This document shows, one piece after another, positions 1-6,685 of a stretch of DNA of 27,424 bases. The translations under genes were made by a program, and so were the position numbers. Location of the stretch: the IMG/VR virus record IMGVR_UViG_3300050119_000079, positions 1 through 27,424 of that record, one strand, 5' to 3'. Each line of letters begins with the position of its first letter. The stretch's first letter is position 1. Under the pieces are notes generated by a model. It had not been told where the DNA came from, did not search any database, and saw nothing but the letters and a program-made list of their open reading frames with translations. The stretch is from a virus.

Positions 1-639
1 TTCTAGATTAATTACATTCGAGGAAGGCGTAGTGATCCCGACGGTTGCACCCGCAGATTGAAAAGTAACATTTGGTCCGCTCTGTGAGTTAATCTGAGCA
101 ATACCCGTCCCGCTTGGAGTACTGCATGTACCATTAAACTGGAGATATCCGCTTGTGCAACTTGTCCAAAGCGATACAACGTCGTTATAAGTTGGCGCAC
201 GCCATGCGGAGCCCGTCGAAGCTGCGAGACCGGCCGATGGATACGCAAGAGCCCCGCCAATCTGCGTCCAATACGCCGTTTGGCTCACGGGATTTTGATT
301 CAAATTGCTTGACTGGATGCTCATGTAAAGCTGTCCGACATACTGGACAACATTCCCGGCCGCATAACTCGTGCTATTGACCCAAGTCCCTTTGAACTGT
401 GAGCCAACGCCCGCAAATGCTGTATCGATCTTCTGAAAATTGTAATTAGTGATCGCTCCCCAATTATTTGCATATTGCGGAGGAGTTTGAATCAAAAGGC
501 CAATGTTGGGCGTTACTTGCTGTCCGGACGCAACGACCGCGGCCGCCAACCAAAGAACGATAAGTTTCTTCATTTTCCTGATCGCGCGTCTTGATCTCCA
601 GGCCGTCCTTCGTCTTCTTGAAACGATAAGTTTCTTCAT
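1..639 (-). CDS. Secreted tail-fibre-like protein, C-terminus cut by window edge
   Basis: The frame is open from 639 to the left edge (213 codons, no stop). An inner ATG at 573 gives a classical Sec signal peptide (MKKLIVLWLAAAVVASGQ). About residues 60-106 of that shorter form (FKGTW...YAAGNVVQY...YW) follow the pattern of the small aromatic-rich carbohydrate-binding modules (CBM5/12 type) found in phage tail fibres. The rest is Gly/Ser/Thr-rich, as in fibre shafts, with a Cys pair. I infer a receptor- or polysaccharide-binding accessory tail protein. The ATG at 639 overlaps the upstream stop (ATGA). Both ATGs carry the same AGGA ribosome site because the start region is duplicated, so the first 22 residues (Arg-rich) are an insertion. 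The 573 start gives the sensible signal peptide; the 639 start would bury it. Function confidence is moderate. Confidence 0.7.
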   Translation of the reverse strand, partial: MKKLIVSRRRRTAWRSRRAIRKMKKLIVLWLAAAVVASGQQVTPNIGLLIQTPPQYANNWGAITNYNFQKIDTAFAGVGSQFKGTWVNSTSYAAGNVVQYVGQLYMSIQSSNLNQNPVSQTAYWTQIGGALAYPSAGLAASTGSAWRAPTYNDVVSLWTSCTSGYLQFNGTCSTPSGTGIAQINSQSGPNVTFQSAGATVGITTPSSNVINLE

Positions 640-646
640 TTTCCTG
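556..646. repeat. 25-base direct repeat flanking a terS-derived fragment
   Basis: A 25-base sequence occurs at 556-580 and again at 622-646, 66 bases apart. Each copy contains the AGGA ribosome site and the ATG plus first codons (MKKLIV) of the tail gene. The segment between them (579-621) matches 5341-5383 inside terS at 42 of 43 positions, in the same orientation; the only difference is 601 versus 5363. The extra 66 bases keep the reading frame (22 codons). This looks like a duplication with templated filler. Confidence 0.9.
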
Positions 647-1325
647 TCACCACGCACGAAGCATTCATGAGCGTACCGCTTCCGCCCGTATTGCTCAAAA
701 GTTGAATGTTGGAAAGTCCGTCCTTTTCCGCTCCAACTGGACCCGGATTACCGCCCGGCCGATAAGTTGAGCAAGCGATGCTCGCCACGAAGCTCGTAAA
801 TGGATACGGTAAAGCATATACATCATAACTATTGTCATTCGGCAATGAAGAGATGTTTACATGATTAATAATCGTCCCATTGCTCAAGATCTCATAATAT
901 CCATTCGTCCCGGATGTAAGTGGCGTCGATGTGAGGCATGTTCCCGCGGTTGCTGCCGTCGCTCGTCCCCAAACGTCAAAGGTAATTGTCGTTGGACAGG
1001 CATACGCGGCCGGCCCAACTCCCGATTCATTCAAAGATACGACCGGAGCACCTGTTGTAGGAGTAACAGTAATGGGAGAAGTACCACTAACAGAACTAAT
1101 CGTTCCGCCAGTTGCACAGGCACTATCGAACTTTGAACCCGTCGAAGTGCAAAGTGCATAACCGCTCGTGCCAGCCGTGCCATTAAGCGTGTATCCACCC
1201 TGTGCATCAACGTTGTTAAAGAGCCCGTTGACGCGGCCAGCCGCCATACTTACAAGGCAGCACACAATAATGAGTGGGACGAGAGTAATCGGCTTCTTGA
1301 GCCAATTGCGAAGCTTATTCATCAT
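636..1325 (-). CDS. Membrane-anchored or secreted fibre-like protein
   Basis: 229 residues. The start is the ATG pair just before the end of the portal gene, with GAGG about ten bases upstream and an 11-base overlap with the portal gene. Residues 1-10 are basic, then PITLVPLIIVCCLVSMAAG forms a signal or anchor segment. The rest is a low-complexity Gly/Ser/Thr beta-rich region (SSVSGTSPITVTPTTGAPVVS), typical of phage fibre shafts, and a Cys-containing C-terminal domain. Cysteines come in pairs, suggesting disulfides formed outside the cytoplasm. Its stop overlaps the next gene's first ATG. No enzymatic motif is visible. It is most likely a fibre or surface-exposed accessory protein paired with the gene to its left; the family is not identified. 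Confidence 0.75.
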   Translation of the reverse strand: MMNKLRNWLKKPITLVPLIIVCCLVSMAAGRVNGLFNNVDAQGGYTLNGTAGTSGYALCTSTGSKFDSACATGGTISSVSGTSPITVTPTTGAPVVSLNESGVGPAAYACPTTITFDVWGRATAATAGTCLTSTPLTSGTNGYYEILSNGTIINHVNISSLPNDNSYDVYALPYPFTSFVASIACSTYRPGGNPGPVGAEKDGLSNIQLLSNTGGSGTLMNASCVVTGK

Positions 1326-2727
1326 TTGGGTTATCCTCTTCAACTTGAGTGCTCTCAATCGTAACCGAGAGATCCAATCCTTCATATCCGCTCTCTGGAT
1401 CTCGTGCGATGCGTTCGCGTTCTTCTTCGGGAGCAATTACCGCACGGTCGATATAAACGCCGGCCGATTCTGCATCGCTCTTCCGAATTTCCGACTTCTC
1501 TTTGGCGGTCATGGTCTCCAAGGGATTCCAGACATACGTGATATCCGGATCAATAGAGCCATAAAGCGAAAGTTGCATCAATTCGAGAGCGGTCTTAACG
1601 AGCGGACTCCAAAAAGCATTTTGCTGCGCATGAATCCATTGCGCACGAATCTTACGTTCGCCTTCGGAGACGTTCCCAAAGCCGCTGGGAGCTACGCCAA
1701 GAAGCTCCGTTGCTGGCGTACGACTTACGGTACACATTCCCTCTTGTGCCTGCGCCTGAAGCTCGTGGAGCCCGCCGAGCGGCGCGGAAAGGCTTTCCAA
1801 TGTCTCAGAATCCTTGTCGATAACGGCCGCGCTCTTGTTGCTCCGCAATGCATTGAACAAATCGACGCGCGCGAAGAGATCTCCGCCTGCATCGCCTTGT
1901 TGCAAGACTTGATCCATATGCGTACCCAAGACAATGATCGAATACATATTAATCATGTCCGATACTGCCGAGCGCGTGCGAAGCCAATTGTTTACATAAG
2001 GCTCTGCAAGCTGCGACATACTAATACCGGAGAAATTGAACGCCGGTTTAAGCATGTCGGGAACTTCGCGCGTCGTGATCGTCAGCAAGCGGGTTGCGTG
2101 TACTTCCTGTCCAAGCATCCACCAGCGCCGCGGCTTATAAAACCAAGGATCAAGCGGATCGAGTGCATTATATGTGACGGGACTTGTCCACATTGGCTCC
2201 ACATTAACGAGCCGGAACATTTGACCTTTACGAAGAGTGCGCCCCTTCTTGTCGAGAATGAACGGATCCGCACGATCATGATCTTCGATATCGATTACAA
2301 CTTGTCCGCGACCATAAAACGAGTCATGAATCGCCGCTTGTTGGACGATACCTTTCAAATTCAATTCGTCGCAGGCTTTGGTAAGCTCCGTAATCTTTTC
2401 CGCGTTGTTGTCTTTGTCCGTCGATGTGCTGCGAATCGTAATCCACTCGCGCGTAATCTCTGACGAGTAAGTATCCGCAAATGAGCGATACTCCGGCTTT
2501 ACCGCGAGCTGCGCCAAATATTGATATCCTGGAAAACCTTCGAAGAGATAATTTCCGCCAAAAAGAGCCGCCGCATAATCGTAACAAGCTGCAAACGGAC
2601 CATCCATTGCAAGAACAGGAGCACGCTTGCGCGCCGGTACGACTCCAGGGAACAACTCCGGTCGTTTGATTGGGAAACGTCTTGCTTGCGGCTCGTTGGC
2701 GCGGTCTATAACGCTTTGGCTGATCAT
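1315..2727 (-). CDS. Phage portal protein, DUF1073/HI1409 type
   Basis: 470 residues, the usual length for this family. The central motifs (YSSEITREW, IHDSFYGRGQVVIDIED, TRLLTI, ATELLGVAPSGFGNVSEGE, WNPLETMTAKEKSEIRKSDAES) fit the DUF1073 portal family (the Pfam entry shared with an Acb1-like N-terminal domain). Portals form the dodecameric ring at one capsid vertex, through which the terminase pumps DNA and to which the tail attaches. Position between terL and the tail-like genes supports this. The C-terminus is acidic (VEEDNPNDE) and its TAA overlaps the next gene's start region. No strong ribosome site precedes the ATG, so translation is probably coupled to the small gene upstream, which ends 16 bases earlier. 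Confidence 0.9.
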   Translation of the reverse strand: MISQSVIDRANEPQARRFPIKRPELFPGVVPARKRAPVLAMDGPFAACYDYAAALFGGNYLFEGFPGYQYLAQLAVKPEYRSFADTYSSEITREWITIRSTSTDKDNNAEKITELTKACDELNLKGIVQQAAIHDSFYGRGQVVIDIEDHDRADPFILDKKGRTLRKGQMFRLVNVEPMWTSPVTYNALDPLDPWFYKPRRWWMLGQEVHATRLLTITTREVPDMLKPAFNFSGISMSQLAEPYVNNWLRTRSAVSDMINMYSIIVLGTHMDQVLQQGDAGGDLFARVDLFNALRSNKSAAVIDKDSETLESLSAPLGGLHELQAQAQEGMCTVSRTPATELLGVAPSGFGNVSEGERKIRAQWIHAQQNAFWSPLVKTALELMQLSLYGSIDPDITYVWNPLETMTAKEKSEIRKSDAESAGVYIDRAVIAPEEERERIARDPESGYEGLDLSVTIESTQVEEDNPNDE

Positions 2728-2743
2728 ACCGGTTTTATCATAC

Positions 2744-3007
2744 TTATATCGTCTTCCTAAAGCGAGTTTGGATTATTTCCTGCATCTCTCCAAGTCCCAA
2801 ATAATCATCGCAAAAGAACTCGCGGAGCCGAGTCCAACCGTTTTTGTAATCAAATGCTTCGCCGCACCAATCATGCGGGAAACTGGAGGGCAGGAGCGTA
2901 CTCACGTCTTCGCCGCGGTCGTTGTAATAATGGCCGCCAGCTCGACGGAGAAGGATGGGGCGGCTCGCTTCAAAAAGTTCTTCTTCACTACTTCTGTGAC
3001 GTGGCAT
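2744..3007 (-). CDS. Small hypothetical protein between terL and portal
   Basis: 87 residues starting MPRHRSSEEELFEASRP. The start is fixed by an AGGAG five bases upstream inside the end of the preceding 39-aa gene, which it overlaps by 20 bases; longer frames lack a comparable site. The N-terminus is basic then acidic; the C-terminal half (WTRLREFFCDDYLGLGEMQ) is predicted helical. I recognise no family and no catalytic motif. Its place in the packaging block suggests a head or packaging accessory, but that is inference from position only. Confidence 0.65.
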   Translation of the reverse strand: MPRHRSSEEELFEASRPILLRRAGGHYYNDRGEDVSTLLPSSFPHDWCGEAFDYKNGWTRLREFFCDDYLGLGEMQEIIQTRFRKTI

Positions 3008-3107
3008 TGATCTCCTGTGCGAGTGCCGGCTGTAAAGTGCCTCCATCGTCGCAACCGCGCGCCAAAAAGCCAATGAGAATAATAAGACCGTACTTTAAAT
3101 TTCTCAT
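2988..3107 (-). CDS. 39-residue protein with signal-like hydrophobic N-terminus
   Basis: The sequence begins MRNLKYGLIILIGFLARGC and ends in a short polar tail. The start is supported by GAGG eight bases upstream and by ATGA overlap with the preceding gene's stop. The basic n-region, hydrophobic core and a single Cys after LARG resemble a lipoprotein signal, though the lipobox is imperfect (Arg at -2). It could be a tiny lipoprotein or a single-pass membrane peptide. It lacks the proline-rich tail of Rz1-type spanins, so I do not call it one. Confidence 0.6.
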   Translation of the reverse strand: MRNLKYGLIILIGFLARGCDDGGTLQPALAQEINATSQK

Positions 3108-3271
3108 ATCAATTGCCTCAATCCCGCGCGCCGCATTTCCAGCAATGTTACAACACTCGCTTTGTCGCACGCTTCTCTAAATGTCTTGTAAAGAACTCCG
3201 TTCGATCCGTCTCCATCCCAACTATAAACTAGCCAACGGCCATCGTAACGGCTGATGCGAGCTTTATACAT
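3104..3271 (-). CDS. Small conserved-looking phage protein after terL
   Basis: 55 residues starting MYKARISRYDGRWLVYSW. The ATG overlaps the terL stop (ATGTATAA), so translation is probably coupled to terL; there is no strong ribosome site of its own. The pattern of a short basic strand, Trp/Tyr-rich beta hairpin, then a helix (TFREACDKASVVTLLEMRRAG) is common among small phage proteins of unknown role. A longer frame reaching 3385 would lie inside terL and is not supported. Function unknown. Confidence 0.6.
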   Translation of the reverse strand: MYKARISRYDGRWLVYSWDGDGSNGVLYKTFREACDKASVVTLLEMRRAGLRQLI

Positions 3272-4754
3272 TACCCGAAACACGGAATCCCCTTGCGGCC
3301 GCGATAGCTTCGGCCGAAATGTTGAGTCTACCCATAAGCGGATAGAGTTTACGCAACGCTTGAGATAAGGCATCAACTTGATCATCGTGCGCTGCGGCCG
3401 GAAAATGTGTTAACTCCGAAATAAAATGCTTGAGCGTACTCGTTGCAGCCGGTTGGAATACCGTACTAGCAATTCCCTCATGCGGCAAGAATATATTACG
3501 CGCTTCCCAAACCCAAGTGACAGCATATGCACGCGCGAGCTTTGATCCGTCCGGCTCGACGGCTTCGATACCTGGAATCTGTCCTTTGAGAAAATCGATG
3601 ATTGCGGGTCCGTTTGCCTTGTCTTCAATGAGGATTGTACGAATCTCCGGAAAGCGGTTTCGGATATCAATCACGGCTTGGCACGTCTCAGTAAAGCCCA
3701 TTCGCTTGAGCCATTGATAACGCAGATACGAGCGCGCGCCTTTCTTGCCCCATACCTGCATCGCAACGAAGTCCGTTCCATCCGTGTCTTTAAACGTCGC
3801 GTCGATACTGAGAATGGTCGTATCGAAGACGGGCGGGAGATCCTTCGGCAAATAATATTGAATGAATTCTTCTTTGAAGACATTTCCGCCGAGCGGCTTT
3901 GCGCTTTGCTGATAAATCGCGCTCCACCAATAATCACTGTAAAGCGCTTTGGTCTCGTAAAGCTTCTCCAGGCTGTGAAGCTGAGGAACAAGCGCGCCTT
4001 GAGCAAGCACGGGGTTATAACCAACTTCATCCGGCAAATTGATCGCAGGGAACGAAAGATGGGTCAAACGCCCGGAGCCGGCATATTGTTTCAAGATCCG
4101 GCCGGGAAGATCGTCTTCTGCCCATGATGTAGCCATGATGATTTGGCCGCTATTCTCGGAGAGTCGAGACGTGAAGACAGTTTGATACCAGTTCCAATGA
4201 TTCTCTTTCGTTACGGAAGATAAAGCTTCTTGCTGATCTTTTGTTGGGTCGTCAATGATGCCGATATCAATAGGCTTGCCCGTGAGTCCGCCGCCGATGC
4301 CCACTCCGACATACGAGCCCGTATCGTTGGGCGAATCAAATTCTTCCATCGTATGCCGCGCAAATTTATTCTTCTCCTTCGTGACCGGAAATAATCGCAA
4401 GTATTCATCGCTCGCCAAGGTGCGGCGCACGTCACGCGCCATCGTGCGTGCAAGATCGATTGCATAGCTCGCCGCGCCAATACGCCAGTCCGGAAATCTT
4501 CCCAAAATATACGCCGGCAATTTACGGGAGACGATCTCCGACTTTCCATGTTGTGGAGGAGCCTGGAAAACAATAATCGGTCGTTTGCCGGCTTGCATGT
4601 CTTCCAGGAATTTATCGAGCGCGAGACAGACGGGAATTGAGAATGAGTCGGAAGGCTTGTACTTTTTATTTGAATACAGAATGAACTCGTGCAACTGAGT
4701 TCGCGCTCGACGGCGTTCTAAGAGCTTCTGAGCGGCTTCTTCCCGTGTCATCAT
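3264..4754 (-). CDS. terL: Terminase large subunit (TerL)
   Basis: 496 residues. It powers DNA packaging into the prohead through the portal and cuts the genome concatemer. The N-terminal ATPase shows Walker A QAPPQHGKSE (residues 64-73) and Walker B IGIIDDPT (about 164-171), followed by a coupling segment (IIMATSWAEDDLPG). The C-terminal RNase H-like nuclease begins at LSIDATFKDTDGTDF (about 314-328) and contains ILIEDKANG and AHDDQVDALSQAL with the expected acidic residues. All main motifs are present and the length is typical. The ATG is doubled (MMTREE); no clear ribosome site is seen. TerS lies upstream but is separated by a rightward island at 4848-5193, so the two terminase genes are not directly adjacent. 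Confidence 0.95.
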   Translation of the reverse strand: MMTREEAAQKLLERRRARTQLHEFILYSNKKYKPSDSFSIPVCLALDKFLEDMQAGKRPIIVFQAPPQHGKSEIVSRKLPAYILGRFPDWRIGAASYAIDLARTMARDVRRTLASDEYLRLFPVTKEKNKFARHTMEEFDSPNDTGSYVGVGIGGGLTGKPIDIGIIDDPTKDQQEALSSVTKENHWNWYQTVFTSRLSENSGQIIMATSWAEDDLPGRILKQYAGSGRLTHLSFPAINLPDEVGYNPVLAQGALVPQLHSLEKLYETKALYSDYWWSAIYQQSAKPLGGNVFKEEFIQYYLPKDLPPVFDTTILSIDATFKDTDGTDFVAMQVWGKKGARSYLRYQWLKRMGFTETCQAVIDIRNRFPEIRTILIEDKANGPAIIDFLKGQIPGIEAVEPDGSKLARAYAVTWVWEARNIFLPHEGIASTVFQPAATSTLKHFISELTHFPAAAHDDQVDALSQALRKLYPLMGRLNISAEAIAAARGFRVSGNV

Positions 4755-4847
4755 GCGCTAAGAGTAACGCAGACAAGAGAAAGCCCCAAACGGCTTAACG
4801 CCGGATCTCCCGCCCGTCAAATACCCCAAAAGTTGTAAGCTGCGCTA

Positions 4848-4876
4848 TTGACAAGCTACTAGAAGCCTGTTATTCT
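4848..4876 (+). promoter_or_regulatory. Sigma70-type promoter P1 with shared TACTAG element
   Basis: TTGACA at 4848-4853, a 17-base spacer, then TATTCT at 4871-4876. The first 19 bases from TTGACA (TTGACAAGCTACTAGAAGC) are identical to the promoter at 7387 and close to that at 7837. The TACTAG block lies in the spacer, so it may be an operator. It drives the rightward micro-operon starting at 4964. Confidence 0.75.
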
Positions 4877-4880
4877 AGTC

Positions 4881-4946
4881 TTGCAGTCGGGGAGAGACGA
4901 TAGAAGCCGAGTCCGAAAGATTTGGAACGTTATCCCCGAACTGCAA
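4881..4946 (+). ncRNA. Structured 5' leader with long stem
   Basis: TTGCAGTCGGGG at 4881-4892 pairs with CCCCGAACTGCAA at 4934-4946, giving about 12 base pairs with one bulge and an internal loop of about 41 bases. The predicted transcription start from P1 falls at the 5' foot of the stem, so the mRNA would begin as a hairpin. The stem ends before the ribosome site (AAAAGGAG) of the 4964 gene. It could stabilise the message, act as a regulatory leader, or be a small RNA; no known riboswitch class is recognised. Confidence 0.5.
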
Positions 4947-4963
4947 ATTGAAAAGGAGACAAC

Positions 4964-5113
4964 ATGCAAACCCTTCTCATCATCGCCGTAATCTTCTTCG
5001 TGATTGCTTTCCCGGTTTATGGTTTTCTCATGCGCTTTTCAGTGAGCCGGGAAGATCGCCGCAAACAGAAGCATTTTGATGGAGCCATCAAGCATACAGG
5101 GCGGTATCTGTGA
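4964..5113 (+). CDS. 49-residue single-pass membrane protein
   Basis: The protein starts MQTLLIIAVIFFVIAFPVYG, continues FLMRFSVSREDRRKQKHF and ends in a polar tail. The start has a strong AAAAGGAG site seven bases upstream. One transmembrane segment (about residues 3-23) is followed by a basic cytoplasmic tail, suggesting an N-out, C-in orientation. It is transcribed opposite to terL and terS from its own promoter. Small phage membrane proteins of this size serve as holins, antiholins, exclusion factors or inner-membrane host modulators; nothing in the sequence decides between these. The stop is overlapped by the next start (GTGA). Confidence 0.75.
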   Translation: MQTLLIIAVIFFVIAFPVYGFLMRFSVSREDRRKQKHFDGAIKHTGRYL

Positions 5114-5193
5114 ATCCCCGCCCATACATCATTCCCCTTCGCTATTGGCTCGTGTTCGCAGCCGGGATGCTGGCAGGTATATTGCTCCCGTGA
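5110..5193 (+). CDS. 27-residue membrane microprotein, antisense to the end of terS
   Basis: A GTG start overlaps the previous stop (GTGA) and has AGGG about eight bases upstream. The product is MNPRPYIIPLRYW followed by LVFAAGMLAGILLP: a short basic or aromatic head and one hydrophobic segment. The last 52 bases overlap the terS coding end on the other strand. The coupling, ribosome site and clean membrane profile argue that it is real; the small size and antisense overlap argue for caution. Function unknown. It may act with the 49-aa protein. Confidence 0.45.
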   Translation: MNPRPYIIPLRYWLVFAAGMLAGILLP

Positions 5194-5813
5194 CCGGCTG
5201 CGATAGCAGCAAGCTCATCATCACTCAAATCATCTGCCGTTAGATTGGCGAGCGAAATGGGCTTACCGCCCGGTCCGCTCAACTCGCGCCGCTCGACGCT
5301 CATCCCCAAATAAGCCGAAAGATTCTTAAGCGCCGCGTCTTGATCGCGCGTCTTGATCTCCAAGCCGTCCTTCGTCTTCTTGACACCGGCAAAGAGCTTC
5401 CGACCCCGGGAGTTCTTGAAAATCGTTACAACCTGCCCTTGACCCATACAGAGCGCGCAACCTGGATTCGGCTCGTCATATTCGAGACCGGAAGGCCAGC
5501 ATTGCGAGCATGGCTTATTGCGCGTCTCCATCAAATCGTTCGGATCTTCTTCGACGATCTCACGCCATTTGGAAAGTATCCATTGCGGAGTAATCGAAGC
5601 GGCCGCAGCGCAGTCTGCCATGTGACGATTGATCGCATTTTCAATTTCAAGATTCTTTAATAATTCATGACCGATTTGTCCGGACGTTTCGGGAGAATAG
5701 CCCGCACGGATCGCCGCTTGCGTGGCGTTGTAATCCACACAATATTCGATGGCGAAGCGCGTTTGGCGGGCATTGAGCGACATACAAAGAGTTTGGCAAT
5801 ATCCCGCGCTCAT
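5142..5813 (-). CDS. terS: Terminase small subunit (TerS) with Cys-rich insert
   Basis: 223 residues. It recognises phage DNA and stimulates TerL to start packaging. Residues 11-45 (MSLNARQTRFAIEYCVDYNA, TQAAIRAGYSPET) match the helix-turn-helix N-terminus of the Terminase_2 family. After a central helical region, residues about 102-123 contain PCSQCW...GCALC, a CxxC/CxxC pair that could bind zinc and is unusual for TerS. The KKTKDGLEIKTRDQDAALK segment and the C-terminal AYLGM are typical. The first ATG at 5813 has only a weak GGAA ribosome site; the ATG at 5783 (residue 11) begins at the conserved domain but has none. A 43-base stretch at 5341-5383 is copied into the tail gene near 600. Confidence 0.9.
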   Translation of the reverse strand: MSAGYCQTLCMSLNARQTRFAIEYCVDYNATQAAIRAGYSPETSGQIGHELLKNLEIENAINRHMADCAAAASITPQWILSKWREIVEEDPNDLMETRNKPCSQCWPSGLEYDEPNPGCALCMGQGQVVTIFKNSRGRKLFAGVKKTKDGLEIKTRDQDAALKNLSAYLGMSVERRELSGPGGKPISLANLTADDLSDDELAAIAAGHGSNIPASIPAANTSQ

Positions 5814-6079
5814 GTCAAATATTCCACAAATCGACCAAAAGACAATCTAAGTACCATTTTATACAGTACTATCATCAGCGCTCTACTATAAACCACCCCA
5901 TAAAAAAAAGAGAAGAATAGGTTTTTACAAAAAGGGCTATTAAGTAGTATACTAATTAGAAAGGGAGAAAAAGGGAAAAGTACAATCGTCTCTTTTTTTC
6001 CCCCAGTAGTATAGAGTGGTAAGCCGATGAAAAGTTGTCAAAGATTGACATTCATTTCTAAATACGATACTATTCGGGA
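5814..6079. promoter_or_regulatory. AT-rich divergent control region
   Basis: This 266-base gap separates terS (leftward) from the 6080 gene (rightward). It is rich in A and T runs. TACTAT/ATAGTA-type motifs recur at 5867-5872, 5884-5890, inside the 10-base palindrome TAGTATACTA at 5945-5954, at 6007-6013 and at 6068-6073. AGTAGTATA occurs twice (5943-5951, 6005-6013). A purine-rich stretch (5961-5980) faces a T/C-rich one (5990-6004) and could pair imperfectly. I see no coding frame worth calling. It is likely to hold promoters for both directions and repressor sites. Confidence 0.5.
6045..6073 (+). promoter_or_regulatory. Promoter P4, places transcription start at the ATG
   Basis: TTGACA at 6045-6050, a 17-base spacer, and TACTAT at 6068-6073. 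Seven bases after the -10 is 6080, the A of the ATG of the next gene, so the message would be leaderless unless a later start is used. Confidence 0.6.
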
Positions 6080-6685
6080 ATGCAGACCATTATCAGTCGC
6101 AATGAAGCTGAAAGAATGAACCTTAAGTTCTATTTCAGCAATCACTTCTGCCACAACGGCCATAACACAATTCGCTACGTCAAGAGCGGTGAATGTCTTC
6201 AATGTCTGAAGGAAAAGAAACCGCCCTTGAGTGAAGAAGAAAAGAAATATGAGGCATTGAGTCGCAAGGAGGCCGCACGCAGAGGAGTTGAGTTTTATCT
6301 CAGCAATTATTTCTGCCGTAATGCACACAATAGAATTCGCTACGTCAAGAATGCACGATGCGTTCAATGCGTAGAGGATGAGAAACCTAAACCGACCGAA
6401 GAAGAAATGAAAGCGTTAGGTCGTGACGAAGCCTTGAATCGCTATGAAGCCGCTCAAGGGGGATTTAAATTTTATCTCAGCCAGCATTTTTGCCGTAATA
6501 GACACAATAGAATTCGCTACGTGAGCAGTACTCAATGCGTTCAATGTGTAGAGAATCGGAAATCTTTTACGGACCGAGACAAAGCACTTCGTCTAGAACT
6601 TCAAAGACTTCGAAAACGTTTAAAAGAAATACAAGCAGCGGAGAGAAAATTACAAGCAGAGGAGAGAAAATGGAAAAGGAAATAA
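6080..6685 (+). CDS. Protein with three tandem Cys/His zinc motifs
   Basis: 201 residues. Three copies of one module (about residues 7-50, 60-105, 120-165) share the pattern EA...G..FY.S..FC.N.HN.IRYV....C.QC. Each has Cys-x3-His and Cys-x2-Cys ligand sets, the signature of the small treble-clef-like motif seen at the N-terminus of many phage HNH or endonuclease VII-like proteins. A charged, coiled-coil C-terminus follows (LRLELQRLRKRLKEIQAAER). No HNH catalytic residues are present, so I infer nucleic-acid or protein binding rather than cleavage. Promoter P4 makes the first ATG leaderless; an ATG at 6116 with weak GAAAG is the alternative. The 3' end overlaps the next gene, which carries a fourth copy. 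Confidence 0.75.
   Translation: MQTIISRNEAERMNLKFYFSNHFCHNGHNTIRYVKSGECLQCLKEKKPPLSEEEKKYEALSRKEAARRGVEFYLSNYFCRNAHNRIRYVKNARCVQCVEDEKPKPTEEEMKALGRDEALNRYEAAQGGFKFYLSQHFCRNRHNRIRYVSSTQCVQCVENRKSFTDRDKALRLELQRLRKRLKEIQAAERKLQAEERKWKRK
6116..6558 (+). repeat. Three tandem gene-internal repeats, about 165 and 177 bases apart
   Basis: The units coding the Cys/His modules are also similar in DNA. ACACAATAGAATTCGCTACG is shared exactly at 6325 and 6502, and ACACAATTCGCTACGT occurs at 6165. Copies two and three are the closest, suggesting the most recent duplication. Spacing of 55 then 59 codons reflects small indels in the linkers. Confidence 0.8.

Noticed and set aside
1168-2463. 431-codon rightward frame opposite the portal gene
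   Set aside because: It is antisense to a well-supported portal, has shadow-like composition, no ribosome site and no recognisable domain.
2988-3107. Rz1-type spanin lipoprotein
   Set aside because: The lipobox is imperfect, the tail is not proline-rich and there is no neighbouring Rz or endolysin gene.
5197-5210. Terminator GCTGC-GATA-GCAGC after the microprotein
   Set aside because: Only a 5-base stem without a T-run, lying inside terS codons.
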